Of a DNA stretch of 64,000 nt, positions 36,701 through 47,682 are shown piece after piece. The number at the start of each line of letters is the position of its first letter. The stretch's first letter is position 1. The stretch comes from Cyanophora paradoxa (Eukaryota; Glaucocystophyceae; Cyanophorales; Cyanophoraceae). Made by a program: the position numbers and the translations under genes. The stretch is from assembly GCA_004431415.1 (NCBI GenBank), contig QPMI01000491.1, positions 62,001 to 126,000 of the forward strand. The letters run 5' to 3'. Below the pieces are notes generated by a model. The model was given only the letters and a program-made list of their open reading frames with translations, did not search any database and had not been told where the DNA came from.

Positions 36701-39581
36701 ATAATATTAATAGTCTAGCGGTCGAGGGAACTGAAGATCTAGAACCGGTCGAACCTTTGAAGGTCTGTAGGGAAATCCATGGTTTTTCTGCGTCCATTAT
36801 CGCCACTGTTGCCTTCGGAGAGTACTGCGTACGCGCGGGTGCAATGAGGAACGCTCGCCCGCGGCCGGTATTCAGCACGAGAAAAGCTTAAGAAAAGAGA
36901 ACCTTCGCTAGTTGCGTTTCTTCCGTCCATAGCTTGATTCCTGTCCAGCCGAAATCCCATTTCGGGCGCTGGAAATTGATCGTCGCGTTGACGCGGGTCG
37001 CATTGGATTTAAAAATTCTGGCAAAGACGCGATGTGCTGTCAGACACAGGGATCCGAATAGAGGACTGAGCGGGTAAACGTCGCACCCAATTTGGATATC
37101 TTCAGTGCCGGCAACGGGCTGAGCTGACAAAGAGCCGCCGTAGTAGTAGGAAAACTCGACTGCTCCCATTACTCCCAGAGCAAAGTCAAATTCTAGCGAG
37201 AAAATCTTCCAGCCAAGACGCTTTCGGAACTTGGGAAGCCCCGCATACAGCTGGATCTCGACGGCGGGACCTGCTCCTGCAAACATCTGGAGCCCTGATC
37301 ATGACCATGAAGCTCTAATTAGTTCGATGTTATTGCAACCCGCTGGGATCCGGCGAGGCGCACTGTTGGATCGAACGTCCAACCTAGGGCCAACAGTTTG
37401 CAAATCGAACTTGGATGTGCCATACGGCTGGTGAAAAATGGCGAATAGGACCGTTTCAGAGGATCAGAACGTGAAGAACAAGTATTCGTAAAGATTAAAT
37501 TTCGAGGCTAAAAGGCAGACCGTCCAGGAATCAGTACGCTTTGAATACTCAATTCCCATTTCCGTCTCGAATGAGAAGAATATTCCAAAAACGAGGCGAG
37601 CCTCCGCCTACATCAGCACCAAAATTGAGCAAGATCAGCACACGAGCCAAACGTGAGTCGACAAATTATACTTTCTTGAGCACGTATAGCATGAGTAAAA
37701 TCAAAGAACACGCATATATACATGGGATAAAACTTTATTCGATCCACAAATTTAAAGATAGATCGAGACTCTGAGAGGTTACCTGAAGCTGATTCTGGAA
37801 CAAAGCCTTCGCCTTCAACACCGCCGCCACCGAAATCTCGAAGATGCCGACAAACGTCTTCGCGACAGTAAACGACTTGCTGGCGAGCAGCTTCTCCCTT
37901 TCAACTTCGTTGATGTTGATGATCGTCTCGACGGTGACATTTCCTTCTCCGGTCCCCTTGACGCCGAATTTGGCGGACGTCGGGGGCTCTAGCGAAGGAG
38001 CCACGATGAGACAAGATCACAAGATCGAGCTTGCGCGGGCGATGGCCATGGCTTGAATATCAATTTCGCACCTTCGCTGGATGCGCTGTACTCGATGACG
38101 ACCGCGAGCTTGGCTTCCGCGTAGCACCCCAGGCAGTTCACCCTGTACGAGACCATGGGGACCTGCGCATGTGCAAAACACCGTGAGGCAGATTTACATT
38201 GCACTGGTACTGGCTTCGCTGCGCGCCTCCGGATCTTCGTCGAGGTCCTTCTTGGCGGCGGTTGCGGTCGCCGCGGTCTTCGTTTGTGTCTGCGACTGCT
38301 GGCTTCTCTCCCGCGCCTCCTTCAACTCCTTCACGACGTCGATCACAGCCTCCTGGGGCCCCCCGTTCGCATTCTGAGAGAATGGATTGGGGAAATACTA
38401 ATTAGATTAGAGCATACGAAGAGATGCAGAGCTAACGCGCCCTGTTCCACGCGTATGTGTAGACGGGGATCTCCCACCGCTCGGCCAGGTGGCGGCGCCC
38501 GCGCGCCGCCGTGCGGCGCCTCTCAACCGGCGAGCCCTCCCCCTCTTGGTGCAGCTGCTGGCTTTCCAGGCGGAACGAAATGTGCTCCGCGCAGTCCTGC
38601 TCGTCGCAAGTTCGAGGTCAATTTTAAGAGACAGCAGCTGCAGGTAGATGCGAGGGGTAAATTGAATTCAAACTCGCTCACGAGGACATTGGCGACGATC
38701 ACCCGGACTCGGATCTGGCTGGCGTCGAGGCCGGTTTTGGGCTCAGCGACGATGCGGAGCGTGATGGGGCCCTCTTCCCCGACGAAATCCAGGCACTCCC
38801 AGCCGGAGCTCGCGTGGAGGACGGTGCGGAAGGGGGCGAGGCGGGCCGCGAACGCGGCGGCGTCGGCCGGGGACGCGAGGCCGAGGAGGAGGAAGCCGTC
38901 CTGCAGATCGGAGCAGGAGAGCGCCTGGATGGATGGAACGAGGTCGAGGACGATGCAGAGGGGGTTCGGGTTGTCGATCCGGTATTCAACACGATGGTAC
39001 CTGCCGCGAAACTTGAAACGATCACGACGTCGACGCTCATATGTATGCCTATGCCTATGCATATGCATATGCATGCGCAATACGTATACGTATACGTATA
39101 CGTATATGCATGTACACGTATACGTACGCGTATATACCTATACGCGCGCAATATTAATACGTACTACGGTATACGTATACGTATACGTATATGTACGTAT
39201 ATGGTACGTTCATACGAATATTAATATACGTGATTAACTATAATGCCGTGTGCACGTGATGCATGACACTCACCGACCAGCTTCGTCCGTGTCCGTTGAA
39301 TCGCTCGAGAATACCAGCGGCTGGCCCCGCGAGCCGGGGCTCTCGTCGAATCGCTTCGTGCTGATGCCTGAGCCTAGGCCTCCGGCTGCAGTCCCCGCCC
39401 CCGGGCTGGCGCCAGCCGACTCATAAAAGGACAAGATGCGCTGCACTTCGTCCGGCTCCTTCCCCGCAAGGACGTACGAGGGGTCGGGCCGGCTGCCTGC
39501 CGAGCAGTGCTGCACGATCGCTGCGACAAGGCACGCGTACAGAAGAACTCGGCCCCGCCAAGAGTTCGAGAGCAGAGACAT
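30740..39581 (-). CDS. Large type I membrane protein with repeated CUB-like domains
   Basis: The ATG at 39,581 starts a signal peptide (RVLLYACLVAAIVQHCSA) followed by DPSYVLAGKEPDEVQRILSF. The next clear exons are 39,010-38,650 (YRIDNPNPLCIVLDLVPSIQ), 38,620-38,450, 38,370-38,225 (EAVIDVVKELKEARERSQQS), 38,160-38,070 and 37,990-37,780 (ERE-KLLASKSFTVAKTFVG). Then comes a beta-rich exon at 37,286-36,900 and an Ig/cadherin-like segment at 36,680-36,330 (VVTLSARDYIGQTSRRTITV). From about 35,740 to 32,380, CUB-like modules recur, each with a DGSG-xxx-Y...C-x-W signature: TITDGSGASKYRPGTKCGW, TLSDGSGPFNYGTNTNCEW, SFNDGSGDALYRPETFCSW, NFTDGSGDRPYSDKTACAW and TFDDGSGSQPYVENSLCAW, the last followed by DLIRVYDGPSADARLIAEIS. 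C-terminal exons have SSVLLLVLDGNYATW and RQIEVTAAAGSNVTAEALAV, then the membrane segment AGAVLAIVAVAVVVVIVV, RRRR and a short tail, with the stop at 30,740. I infer a plasma-membrane adhesion or recognition protein. Exon limits between modules are approximate. Confidence 0.75.
39041..39235. repeat. TATACG/TACGTA microsatellite in the first intron of the CUB gene
   Basis: A run of ATGCAT-type repeats (39,050-39,075) passes into repeated TATACG units (39,080-39,108, 39,170-39,190) with degenerate copies between. The sequence is nearly self-complementary and lies in the intron after the signal-peptide exon. Similar (TATACG)n sequence recurs at 39,868-39,947 and 46,358-46,410. Confidence 0.75.
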
Positions 39582-39867
39582 GGTTTCCGATGTCAAAGTT
39601 GCCAAGTTGCAATTCTCAACGGCTATAACAATTGCGCGAGCGCATTAGCGCGAGCTAGCTATAGATCTAGAGCTGTCTGCTCAGCAGCTAGTCGCGATCG
39701 ACTGCTGCTTCCCGGAGTCCGCTGCTTCCGATATCGATATCGATCGCGATCGCGAAGTTCCACTAGTGCAGCTGCAGGAGTGCAGCGCGCGCAGCGCTAC
39801 TAGGCTAGCCCGGGCGTGGCTGACTCAGTGAGCAGTGCCACGGTGAACAGCCCGCTGCACGCCGCAC

Positions 39868-39947
39868 GTATATATACGTATAAACGCGTAATCAAACTAC
39901 GTATATATACGTAATCTACGTATATATATACGTATAAACGCAGCTAG
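39868..39947. repeat. TACGTATATATACGTA palindromic microsatellite
   Basis: Three clusters of alternating TACGTA and TATATA units are joined by short spacers, each forming near-perfect palindromes such as ACGTATATATACGT. It lies in the intergenic region upstream of the CUB gene. Confidence 0.7.
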
Positions 39948-40026
39948 TAGCCTAGTAGCCTAGTAGGCTAGCTGCCGCACTGGCGCAGTGCATGCATGCG
40001 CGCGCGCGCAGCGCCGCGCACTACTA

Positions 40027-40308
40027 TACTGTAGGAATGCTTAAATTGCCGCGTATTACGGTAGTTAAATTGCCGAATTTGACCAAAACCGGAATTGCCG
40101 TGGCCATGGCGAATCATTGGCGATACGATAAATTGCCGAATTCGAAACTCTGGATTTCTTCTATGGCGCCAATGCCGCGCCATACAAAAGCGGCCATTTA
40201 GCTCTACCCCCTGAGAATTGCCGTGGCTTAAAATTGCCGAATTCGGCCTCTAGACCTCGGCAATATCCGGCAATTTAAAACATCGGCTAAAAAAGCATTC
40301 CTACAGTA
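40027..40308. mobile_element. MITE-like element, TA-flanked, packed with AATTGCCG motifs (282 bp)
   Basis: The ends are exact inverted repeats: TACTGTAGGAATGCTT at 40,027-40,042 and AAGCATTCCTACAGTA at 40,293-40,308. If the element proper starts CTGTAGG, both ends abut a TA dinucleotide, the target-site duplication used by Tc1/mariner-type elements. The body contains about eight copies of AATTGCCG or its complement (for example AAATTGCCGCG, TTAAATTGCCGAA and AAAATTGCCGAATTCGG), giving many alternative hairpins. No ORF is seen, so it would be non-autonomous. Confidence 0.65.
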
Positions 40309-40729
40309 GTAGCACTGCCGCAGTGCACGTGCGGCCCAGTCGACGTCTGAACGTGAATTCGAGTCCCCGGCCGCGGCGAGTCGCCGGCGACTCGATCCCC
40401 GCCGGCGCCGACTGCCAGGCGCCGGCTGCCCGGCCCGGCCGGCCGGCGCCGGCTCGGCGCCGCCGGCGGCCGCGGCCAGTGACGGCCACCGTGCAGTGCG
40501 TGCACGTACGCGCGCGGCGCGCGTGTCCGACCGTCGGACGCGTACGGTCGTGCAGCGACGTCACGCCGACGTGCACTCATACGCGGATACTGAAGATCTA
40601 GAATGAATGAGCGAATTCGATTTGAAGATCTCGATCGCGCGACGAGTCCGCCGACGAGTCGGCGACGACTCGGCGCGGCGATCTCGCGTTAATCGAAAAT
40701 CTTGATCGAGAATCTTTTGGGAAACATTT

Positions 40730-40840
40730 GAAGATCGCGTGCGGATCTTCCGAAGTTCGACGATCATCGGATCGTGATTCGTGATCATCGGATCGATGAT
40801 CCGATGATCATCGGATCACGAGTCGATTGAACTCGATTCA
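40730..40840. repeat. GATCATCGGATC palindrome cluster
   Basis: GATCATCGGATC and its complement GATCCGATGATC alternate several times within about 60 bases (40,755-40,818). The result is an imperfect palindrome that could fold as a multi-arm hairpin. Function is unknown. Confidence 0.6.
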
Positions 40841-42124
40841 CGACCAGTCGACGTCTGGCATGGCAGCATTGGCAGGTGACCTCAGGGCCTGCAGGACACC
40901 CGGTGACCTGCCGCGGCCTTCAAGGCTTGACACGGCCCACGTGCACACCGTCCGGTCTCACACCGACTCGGCGAGTCACACGGCGTCGTGACGGCGACGC
41001 CTCGAGCTCATCGCCGAGTCGACTCCTCGTGACGGCGAGTCGATCGCGACCGGATCAGCGGCCGATGAATCCGATCGGAGATGTTCGAGTTCGAATACGC
41101 CCGAGACCGCTAGCCACGGGCCCGGGGGCGGACGCCCCTCGGGCTGCAGTCTCCGCCCCCGATCGCGAGCCGCGACCCGAGGACCGAGGTTTGCATGATC
41201 CTCGATGCGATCGTCTAGATCTCGAGCTCGAACATCGTCCGACACTGTGAGTATGTGACAGTCGCGGCCCGTGATCGCGATTCGCGAGCTCGAGGGCCCG
41301 CGCGCGACCCGCGGGCGCCGGCCGCCGGGCCTGCATGCGCAGCTGCATGCTCCTAAAAAAATCGACACCAGAATTGTTTTCGAATATGAAATGAAAACTC
41401 CGGCCAGGAATTCGAAGTTGCGTTTACGAAAAAATGCAAATTAAAGCTCGAGCCGGTCACGAGTAGAGTCGCGGCGGTGGCTAGCGCTGTCATGGGATCA
41501 ATTGGAAGAATATTAATATAGATTCGATTCACCCTCGCACGCGAGGAAGAGGGGCGCGCGGCCCGCACGGGGCGACTTCGACGGCTGTACATGTCAAGAA
41601 TTCGCGTGCGATCGCGAGGAACTCGGAACTCGGAAGAACTCGGAACTAACGGCAGGGCTGTCCCGATCGCGATCAAGAATCACGCGAGGAAGATCGAGAG
41701 GGCTCCGCCGGGCCGGGAAGTTGAAGCTTCTAAGAGGAGCTTAAATGATGCCGACCTTGACAACTACGCACCAATATTAATATTAATATAGCGCTGGCGC
41801 CTGATGCAACGGCACGAGGTAGAGTGCAGGTCAATTGAATTTAATTCAAATAAAAAGAAATTAAAGCGAAAGAAATCAAACCAGGGGACCGGGGCGCGGG
41901 GGGGCCCCGCCCCTACTGGCCCCCTAGACTCTGAGCCTCGAGGACTAAAGCAACTTATATCAGTAGGCAACTAAAAAGCCTTCAAAAACGCACAAGCGGT
42001 GAAAAGCCCTATAGCTAGCTGTAGCTAATCACATACCTATACACATACAGCCTACTACTACGTATACTTAAGAACTTAAGGAATTCTAATCCGAAGACGG
42101 CTTGTACGTTTCGGACGGCTAGCG

Positions 42125-43904
42125 CTATGCGGGGAGGCCGGCATCGATATCGGAGGAGCGAACGGAGGCGATGAAGGCGGCCGTCGAGCTCCCCGCGATC
42201 TCCCTGCGCGTGCGAGGCTCGGGGCTCGAAGGGGGCGGGGGGGAGTGGGGGTGGAGTGGCGGACCAGAGGGCGCGCATGCGGCGGAGGGCCTGCGGGGGC
42301 CGCGGGGACTCGGCGGCGGGCGCCTGCGAGCGGAAGGAGGCCATGAGGCAGCCCAGCGCCATGCTCAGGTCCGACAGGTCCCCCGCCCCCACCCCCTGCC
42401 GCACCCTCCCCGTCAGCCTCCGAAAAGGGGGGGGGAGAAAAGAGAGGGGGGTAGACCTCGACGCCGTCGGGTGCGGGGCAGCAGTAGGATCGCTCGCGGT
42501 GGCCCCTGCGGACGAGCGCGCGGTACCACTCCACAATGAGGCGCCCGTCCGCCCCCATGCGCGGCTCCTCCTCCGCCGCCGCCGCCGGGCCGGGACTCCA
42601 GCAGGGGCCCGCGCCCGAGCCGGGGCCCCCGGGCGTCCGCGGCTCCTCGGGCGCGGGCGCCGCCGGATCGAGGCAGCCGCGGGCGGCGCTCAGGACGCGC
42701 GCGATGGTGACGACCGCCTGCTCCGCCACTGCCCGCTCCGCCGCCAGCGCCGTGCTCACCTGAGGCCGCGCGGGCTCAGGGACGCTGAGGAGGCGGCGCG
42801 GCGCGGCCTCGCGGATCGGATCGGACCTCGCGCGCCACGTCCGCCGACGCGTCTGCGATCGCCTCCTCCGAGGCCCGCAGCACCGCCTCCCGCTCCGCTG
42901 CGCCCGCCCCCCCCGCGCCTCAGCCCGCTGCTCAGCTAAGGAAAAGGGGGCGGGGGACGCGCCCTCGAGCCTCGCCACCTCGTTCTCCGCCTCCTCGGTC
43001 TTGGCGGCGTACTGCGATCGGGCCGGGCGGGGCCGGCGCGCCTCAGCGGGGCGCCCGGCGGCGGCCACGGGGGCGCTCCCTGCAAGCGCCGACCTCGCGC
43101 ATGAGGCGCTTGCAGTCGCGGAGCTCGGCCTGGGAGGCGGCGAGCTCGCGCTCCATCTCCTCGGCCCGCTGCGCCGTGGAGAAGAGGCGCGCCTCCGTGG
43201 AGAGCAGCTGCTCCTGCAGCGTCGCCTGCGCCTGCGCGGCCGGCGCCGGCGGAAAGCGCGGCTCGAGAGGACTCCGGGAGGCGAGAGGAGGCGGGGCGGG
43301 CGGCGCACGGCCTCGTGGCAGCGCCCTTTCTGGAGGAGGACGGAGACCTCGTCCTTCAGGCGCTCCGCGTCGTGCCGGATCGTGCGCGCGCTCGCCCCGT
43401 TCGCCCCGCAGCTCGTCCTGCCGGCCGCCGCCGACGCGGGGAGCTGCCGCTGCGAGATGCGCCGCTGCGAGATGTGCCGCAGGGAGGCCGCGAGCCCCTC
43501 GGCGCAGGCGCCGGCGCCGGCGCCGCACGCGAGGTCCGCCCCGGGCCCCGCCTCGCGCTCCACGTCCTCCCGCCGGACGAGGCCGTCCCCGTCGGCGTCG
43601 AGCGCCGCCACGACGTCCGTCACCTCATCCTCGCTCAGGTCGTACGCCGCCAGCACATCCCTGCGCCCCGCCGTCAGCCCCCGCTCTCTAGATCTCCAGC
43701 AACACGGCGGGCGCGGAGCGCAGGAAGGAGGAGGGGCGGATCGGTTTGTACACGCATGCAAAGGCCCGTTTTAAGGTCTAGCCCGTCATGCGGGGCGCAC
43801 CGGAGGCGCGAGACGGGGATGGCGGACTCGTCGCCGGGGAAGAGCGCGTCGACGACAGCTGCGGCCGGCGCGTGCTTCTTCGTCGGCGTAGCTAGCGATG
43901 GCAT
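42125..43904 (-). CDS. EF-hand protein with central coiled coil
   Basis: The ATG at 43,904 begins MPSLATPTKKHAPAAAVVDA. The first exon ends in a degenerate EF-hand (LFPGDESAIPVSRLR) that splices at an AG acceptor near 43,663 to DVLAAYDLSEDEVTDVVAAL. It continues with a canonical calcium loop, DADGDGLVRREDVE, so one of the two paired hands keeps all usual ligands. After SLRHISQRRISQRQL the protein becomes helical (ERLKDEVSVLLQKGRCHEA, ASEEAIADASADVARE, STALAAERAVAEQAVVTIAR). A linker and the block ADGRLIVEWYRALVRRGHRE follow, then GVGAGDLSDLSMALGCLMA. The last exons join ALRRMRALW to EIAGSSTAAFIASVRSSDID and stop at 42,125. I know no family with this order. A calcium-responsive structural or cytoskeletal role is possible but unproven. 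Introns include a likely GC-donor one after SFRSQ. Confidence 0.68.
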
Positions 43905-44426
43905 CGAGATCGGGAGGCCAGCCGCAGCAGAAGGAGTAACCGCCGCAACAACGGCCAGGCGGGGGGTACAGTGTGCGTGGAGCACATTCGTGGAGCGCTA
44001 GCCGTCTGCAGGAGCTCTGCAGATGTCGACGTCTGCACTCCAACATGCATGGAGCAACGCAAGGCTGTAGCTAGCAAGACGTCGGCTGCTGTACATGTCA
44101 TGCCGCAGTGCGTGCGCAGCTCACTGCAGCTGCCGCAGCGCGCGTGCGAGGCGATGTCGATATCCGATGTTCTACAGTAATTGAGTGATACACATACGCC
44201 GCGTACTACGATACAAGCGCGGGGCGCAGCGCGCCGCGCACCCCGGCCCGCGGCCGCGGCCGGGCGCCGGGGCCCGCGGCCGCGGCCGGGCCCGCGGGCC
44301 GATCGATATCGATCGATATCGCGGCCCACCCCGGCTGGCATCGCGGCATCGCCGGGGAACGAGGATGACGTCCCCGCGAGGCCGCGGCCGCGCGGCGCCT
44401 CGCGCCTCGCGGCGGCGGGGGGGTCG
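43905..44426. other. Intergenic, GC-rich palindromic sequence
   Basis: No gene is supported between the EF-hand and methyltransferase genes. The stretch 44,225-44,330 is a chain of palindromes (CGGCCGCGGCCG, GGCCCGCGGGCC, then repeated ATCGATATCGAT). It probably contains the EF-hand gene promoter. Confidence 0.5.
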
Positions 44427-45756
44427 CTACAGGGGCTTGCGCCAGTAGGAGGTGTGCCAGTCGGCCTCCACGAGCGGCTCCTCTATGCCGTGCTTCCTCC
44501 TGTAGTCCTCCGTCGCCTGCCGCGCCGCGCACCAGTCCCTGCCGCGCGGCCGCGGGGGAAGAGTCGGGGGTACATGATTTAGAGGAGGGGCGGGGACGGG
44601 TGTCGCGCACGCGATGCCCCAGTCGTCCACGATCACGTACCCCCCTGGGCTCAGCAACGGGTACAGCGCCTCGAGCACGGGGTACGTCGACTCGTACTGC
44701 GGGCGGCCCCGGCTCGGACGGTCGGGGGTACGCGGGGCGGGGGGAAGGGGGGGGAGGGGCGCTTTGGGGGGTACGCACGTAGTCGCCGTCGAGGCGGAGG
44801 ACGGCGAGCTGCTTGATGGGGCCCGGGAGGGAGCGGTCGAACCAGCCTGGGTACGATGTGAGACCGCGGCCGCGCGGGAAGGGGGGTACGGTGCGGGCGC
44901 ACCCTTCAGGAACTTGACCTGGTCGTCCAGCAGGCCGAAGCTGGGGGGGGGGGGGGGGGCGGGGGCGGGGGCGGAGCGGGGTACAGGCGCACCGCTCGAA
45001 GTTGCGCCGCACGTCGGCTTCGTCCGCCCGCCTGCGGCCGCGGGGCCCCGCCGCGGCTCAGCTCGACCGGCGAGGAAGCTCGGGGCGGGGCGGGGGCAGG
45101 GCGGACAAGTGCCCTGCGGCGCAGATGGCCGGCATCGAGTGCATGACCTTGTCCACCTCCTGCGTCGGCTCCGGCAGGCCTGCGCGCGCCGCGCCCCGCC
45201 GCCGCCGGTCACGGCCAGCTTCGCGTGCCGGCGGGGCGGGGCGGGGCGCGCGCGCCCTCGAACGAGTCGGCGACCCACACGGAGCGATCCTTCACTGCGC
45301 GCGCGCGCGTGCTCGGCGCGGGGCGGCGGGGCGCGGGGCGCCGGGGGCGGGGCGGCGGGCGCGCACCGCCGTAGGCCTTGAGAACGGCGCGGGCGACGAT
45401 GCAGGTGCCGCCGCGCCAGACGCCGGCCTCCACGAAGTCGCCCGGCACGCCGTCCCGCAGGCACGACTCGAGGAGCTGCTGAACATTGTCCAGGCGCTTC
45501 GCCGAGAGCATCGAGACGGCCCGCCCGGAGAGGAAGTGCCTGTGCGACCGAGAGCGCCGCGGCCGGTCATGCACGGCCGCGGCGGCGCGGAGAGCGGGAA
45601 GGGCGACGTCCGGGCGCACGCGGGCCAGCGGGGGTCCGTCTCATCCTCAGGCTTGTCGGCGGGCGGCGGGTCGCAGAGCACGCCGTCGACCACGGACTTC
45701 TTGACGAGCTCCAGGTACGCTCGTCCGATCTCCGCGTCGAATGCGAGCGGCGGCAT
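44427..45756 (-). CDS. TylF/macrocin-type O-methyltransferase
   Basis: This is a SAM-dependent methyltransferase of the TylF/MycF family. The bacterial members methylate sugar hydroxyls of macrolides; the substrate here is unknown. From the ATG at 45,756 exons read [39 protein letters not shown] and [20 protein letters not shown] (SAM-binding motif I). They continue with [20 protein letters not shown], the [13 protein letters not shown] strand, [20 protein letters not shown] (the DGD metal/substrate region), [15 protein letters not shown] (DD motif) and [20 protein letters not shown]. The C-terminus is [14 protein letters not shown], with the stop at 44,427. These blocks are in the family order, and length matches a single-domain enzyme. 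Eight or so short introns interrupt it. The one near 45,255 must start with GC to preserve FEGLPEP. A poly-G run at 44,941-44,958 is the poly-C tract of one of its introns. Confidence 0.86.
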
Positions 45757-45957
45757 CTGCAGCTGCCGGCGGATCGCCGATGGGTCGGATACGTATTACG
45801 TACGCGAGCTGCCCTGCCCTAAGCGCTCCTCGTCTGCAAGTATGATCCGATCGGCGTTTGCGTCACGTTCGAATTCGCGCCAGCCCGACTCACTGCTGCT
45901 GCGACGAAACTCCCCTGTATATTGCGTAGCCCCCTCGGTTGCGCGACTCAGCGCGAG

Positions 45958-46342
45958 TCACCGCGACTCAGCGCGAGTCAGCAGCGCGACTCCACGAGCA
46001 GGCGTCGGCTGAGAGCAAGTGCGAGGCTTAGCAAGCGAGCCCTCATCAGCTGGCTCAGCGGCAGGCTCGCGGGCATCTCGCGCCATTGCGGGTCCGGTCA
46101 TTCCTGGCGGTTTGGACGTGGTCGTCTGCCCGGCATAAGCAGATGGCCTTTCTTTGCCCTCTTGGCGTTCCCGCCACCTTTCGGCGAGACGCGCGAGCGC
46201 TCTCCTCGAGCTCGGCGCCGGCGGCGGCGCCGGCCGCGGCCGGCTTGGAGCGGCGGCCTTGCTCTGGCCTGGGCGGTCTGGCATTCTCAAGCTTGCTCGA
46301 GAATGCCGATCGACGCCGTTTCTTTGGTCTCGCTTTGGACAT
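45958..46342 (-). CDS. Possible small basic protein (uncertain)
   Basis: The ATG at 46,342 opens MSKARPKKRRRSAFSSKLEN, with a strong nuclear-localisation-like basic cluster, then an Ala/Gly stretch and ELEESARASRRK followed by a GTGGCG donor-like site. Downstream frames remain open to about 45,958 (ERPSAYAGQTTTSKPPGMTG) in a different phase, consistent with an intron but not proving one. There is no family similarity. It lies between the divergent methyltransferase and WGR genes and could instead be promoter or leader sequence. Confidence 0.3.
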
Positions 46343-46412
46343 CGCCCGACCCACCACGTATACGTACGTATACGCTTGCGCATGCGCATGGCATACCTTT
46401 ACGTATACGTGA

Positions 46413-47648
46413 TTGATTGACCTGTCGGCCAGCTTCTCGCTTCCCGCGGGCCGACAGGGCCTCTTCGTCCTCAGCGAGGGCTCGGCGCCGCGGCCGGCCG
46501 CGGCCGCGGCCGGAAAGAAGCTGAAGAATCTCAAGCCAAAGGGAGCGAAGAAGAGCAAGAAGTCGAAGGATGGCGCGCCGGTCACGGCTCCAACGGCGTC
46601 GTCCCCCGCCGTGCGCGCGCGACGCGCCGCGCCGGACGCGCCGCGACGCTCCCTTTGAGCGCGCTGCAGCTGGCGCCCGCGCAGGTGGCGCGGACGTTGC
46701 GGCACGCGTGGGCGGCCCCGGACGATCTCTTCTACGCGCCGCCCGAGATCAAGGAGAAGTACTCCAGGGTTTACACCGACGGGAAGGACTACTATGCCGT
46801 CTTCCTTAACATCACGGACATAAGGCGCGCCGCCCGCCCGACGGCCGCGGCCGCCGCTGCCGCGGCCGCCCGCGCACGCCCCCCGCTGAGCGGCGCACAC
46901 AGCCACGAGAAACAAGGGCACAACAAGTTCTACGTGATGCAGGTGCCGGGGGGCCAGCGGACGCCGGCGCCAGCGCGGGGGCCGGGCTCGTCGGCGGCTC
47001 ATGGGCCGGACCGCATGCGCAGCTGCTGGAGGAGAGAGCGCGGCCCGGCAAGTTCGTGGTCTACACGCGCTGGGGCCGCAACGGCCTCTACGAGAAGCCG
47101 CCGGCGCACAAGATCAAGGAGTGCGACGGCCTCGAAGGGGCGAAGAAGCTCTTCAAGGAGAAGTTCAAGGAGAAGACCGGCAACGTCTTCGGGGAGCCCT
47201 TCGTCCACCTGAAACACAGGCCTGGCAGGCCTGGCAAGCGTGCGCGGGCGCGCCGCCGCGTCGACGTCCGGCGCCCGAGCGACGGGCGCGGGCGGGCGGC
47301 GGGGGGCGCAGCGCTGTACGACGTCGTCGAGTTCGAGTACGGCCCGAGCGCCGCCGCCGGCTGCTGCTGCGAGGACGAGGGCGTCGACTGCGAGCGGGTG
47401 GTGCGCGCCCGAGCCTCCCCGGCCCGCGAGGCCGAGGGCGCGGCGCAGCTGACGTCGACACCCCGCGCCGCACCGCATGCGCAGTGGGCCGCGGCGTGGC
47501 CGGGGCGGCCGAACCCGCTTGCCGGCTGCGCGCTGGAGCCGGCCGTGCGGGGCTTCCTCGAGCTCGTCCTCCTCCGCGCCGCCCTCGAGCTGACCCTCTT
47601 GAACATCGGCGTCGACGTCGGCTACTACAGCGTCCCCGTCGGTGCGCC

Positions 47649-47682
<34 letters not shown>

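Larger units (their letters stand above)
39582..42124. other. Intergenic region rich in short inverted repeats
   Basis: I see no supported gene. Contents in order are: a CGATATCGATATCGATCGCG palindrome cluster near 39,730-39,755; the second TACGTA microsatellite (39,868-39,947); a MITE-like element (40,027-40,308); GC-rich CCGGC blocks (40,370-40,480); dense GATC palindromes (40,620-40,830); and AT-richer sequence to 42,100. Frames in this stretch lack family similarity and splice-site context. Confidence 0.5.

Noticed and set aside
39041-39235. TACGTA palindromes as a possible regulatory array
   Set aside because: They are simple microsatellite expansions that recur in three places with no consistent position relative to genes.
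40330-41340. Several open frames of 70-130 codons on both strands
   Set aside because: They have Arg/Ser/Asp composition from GATC and CCGG palindromes, no splice context and no similarity. I treat them as non-coding.
46055-47002. Minus-strand 315-codon frame overlapping the WGR gene
   Set aside because: The plus strand carries recognisable WGR sequence across the same bases. Only the first part, 46,342 downward, was kept as a low-confidence candidate.
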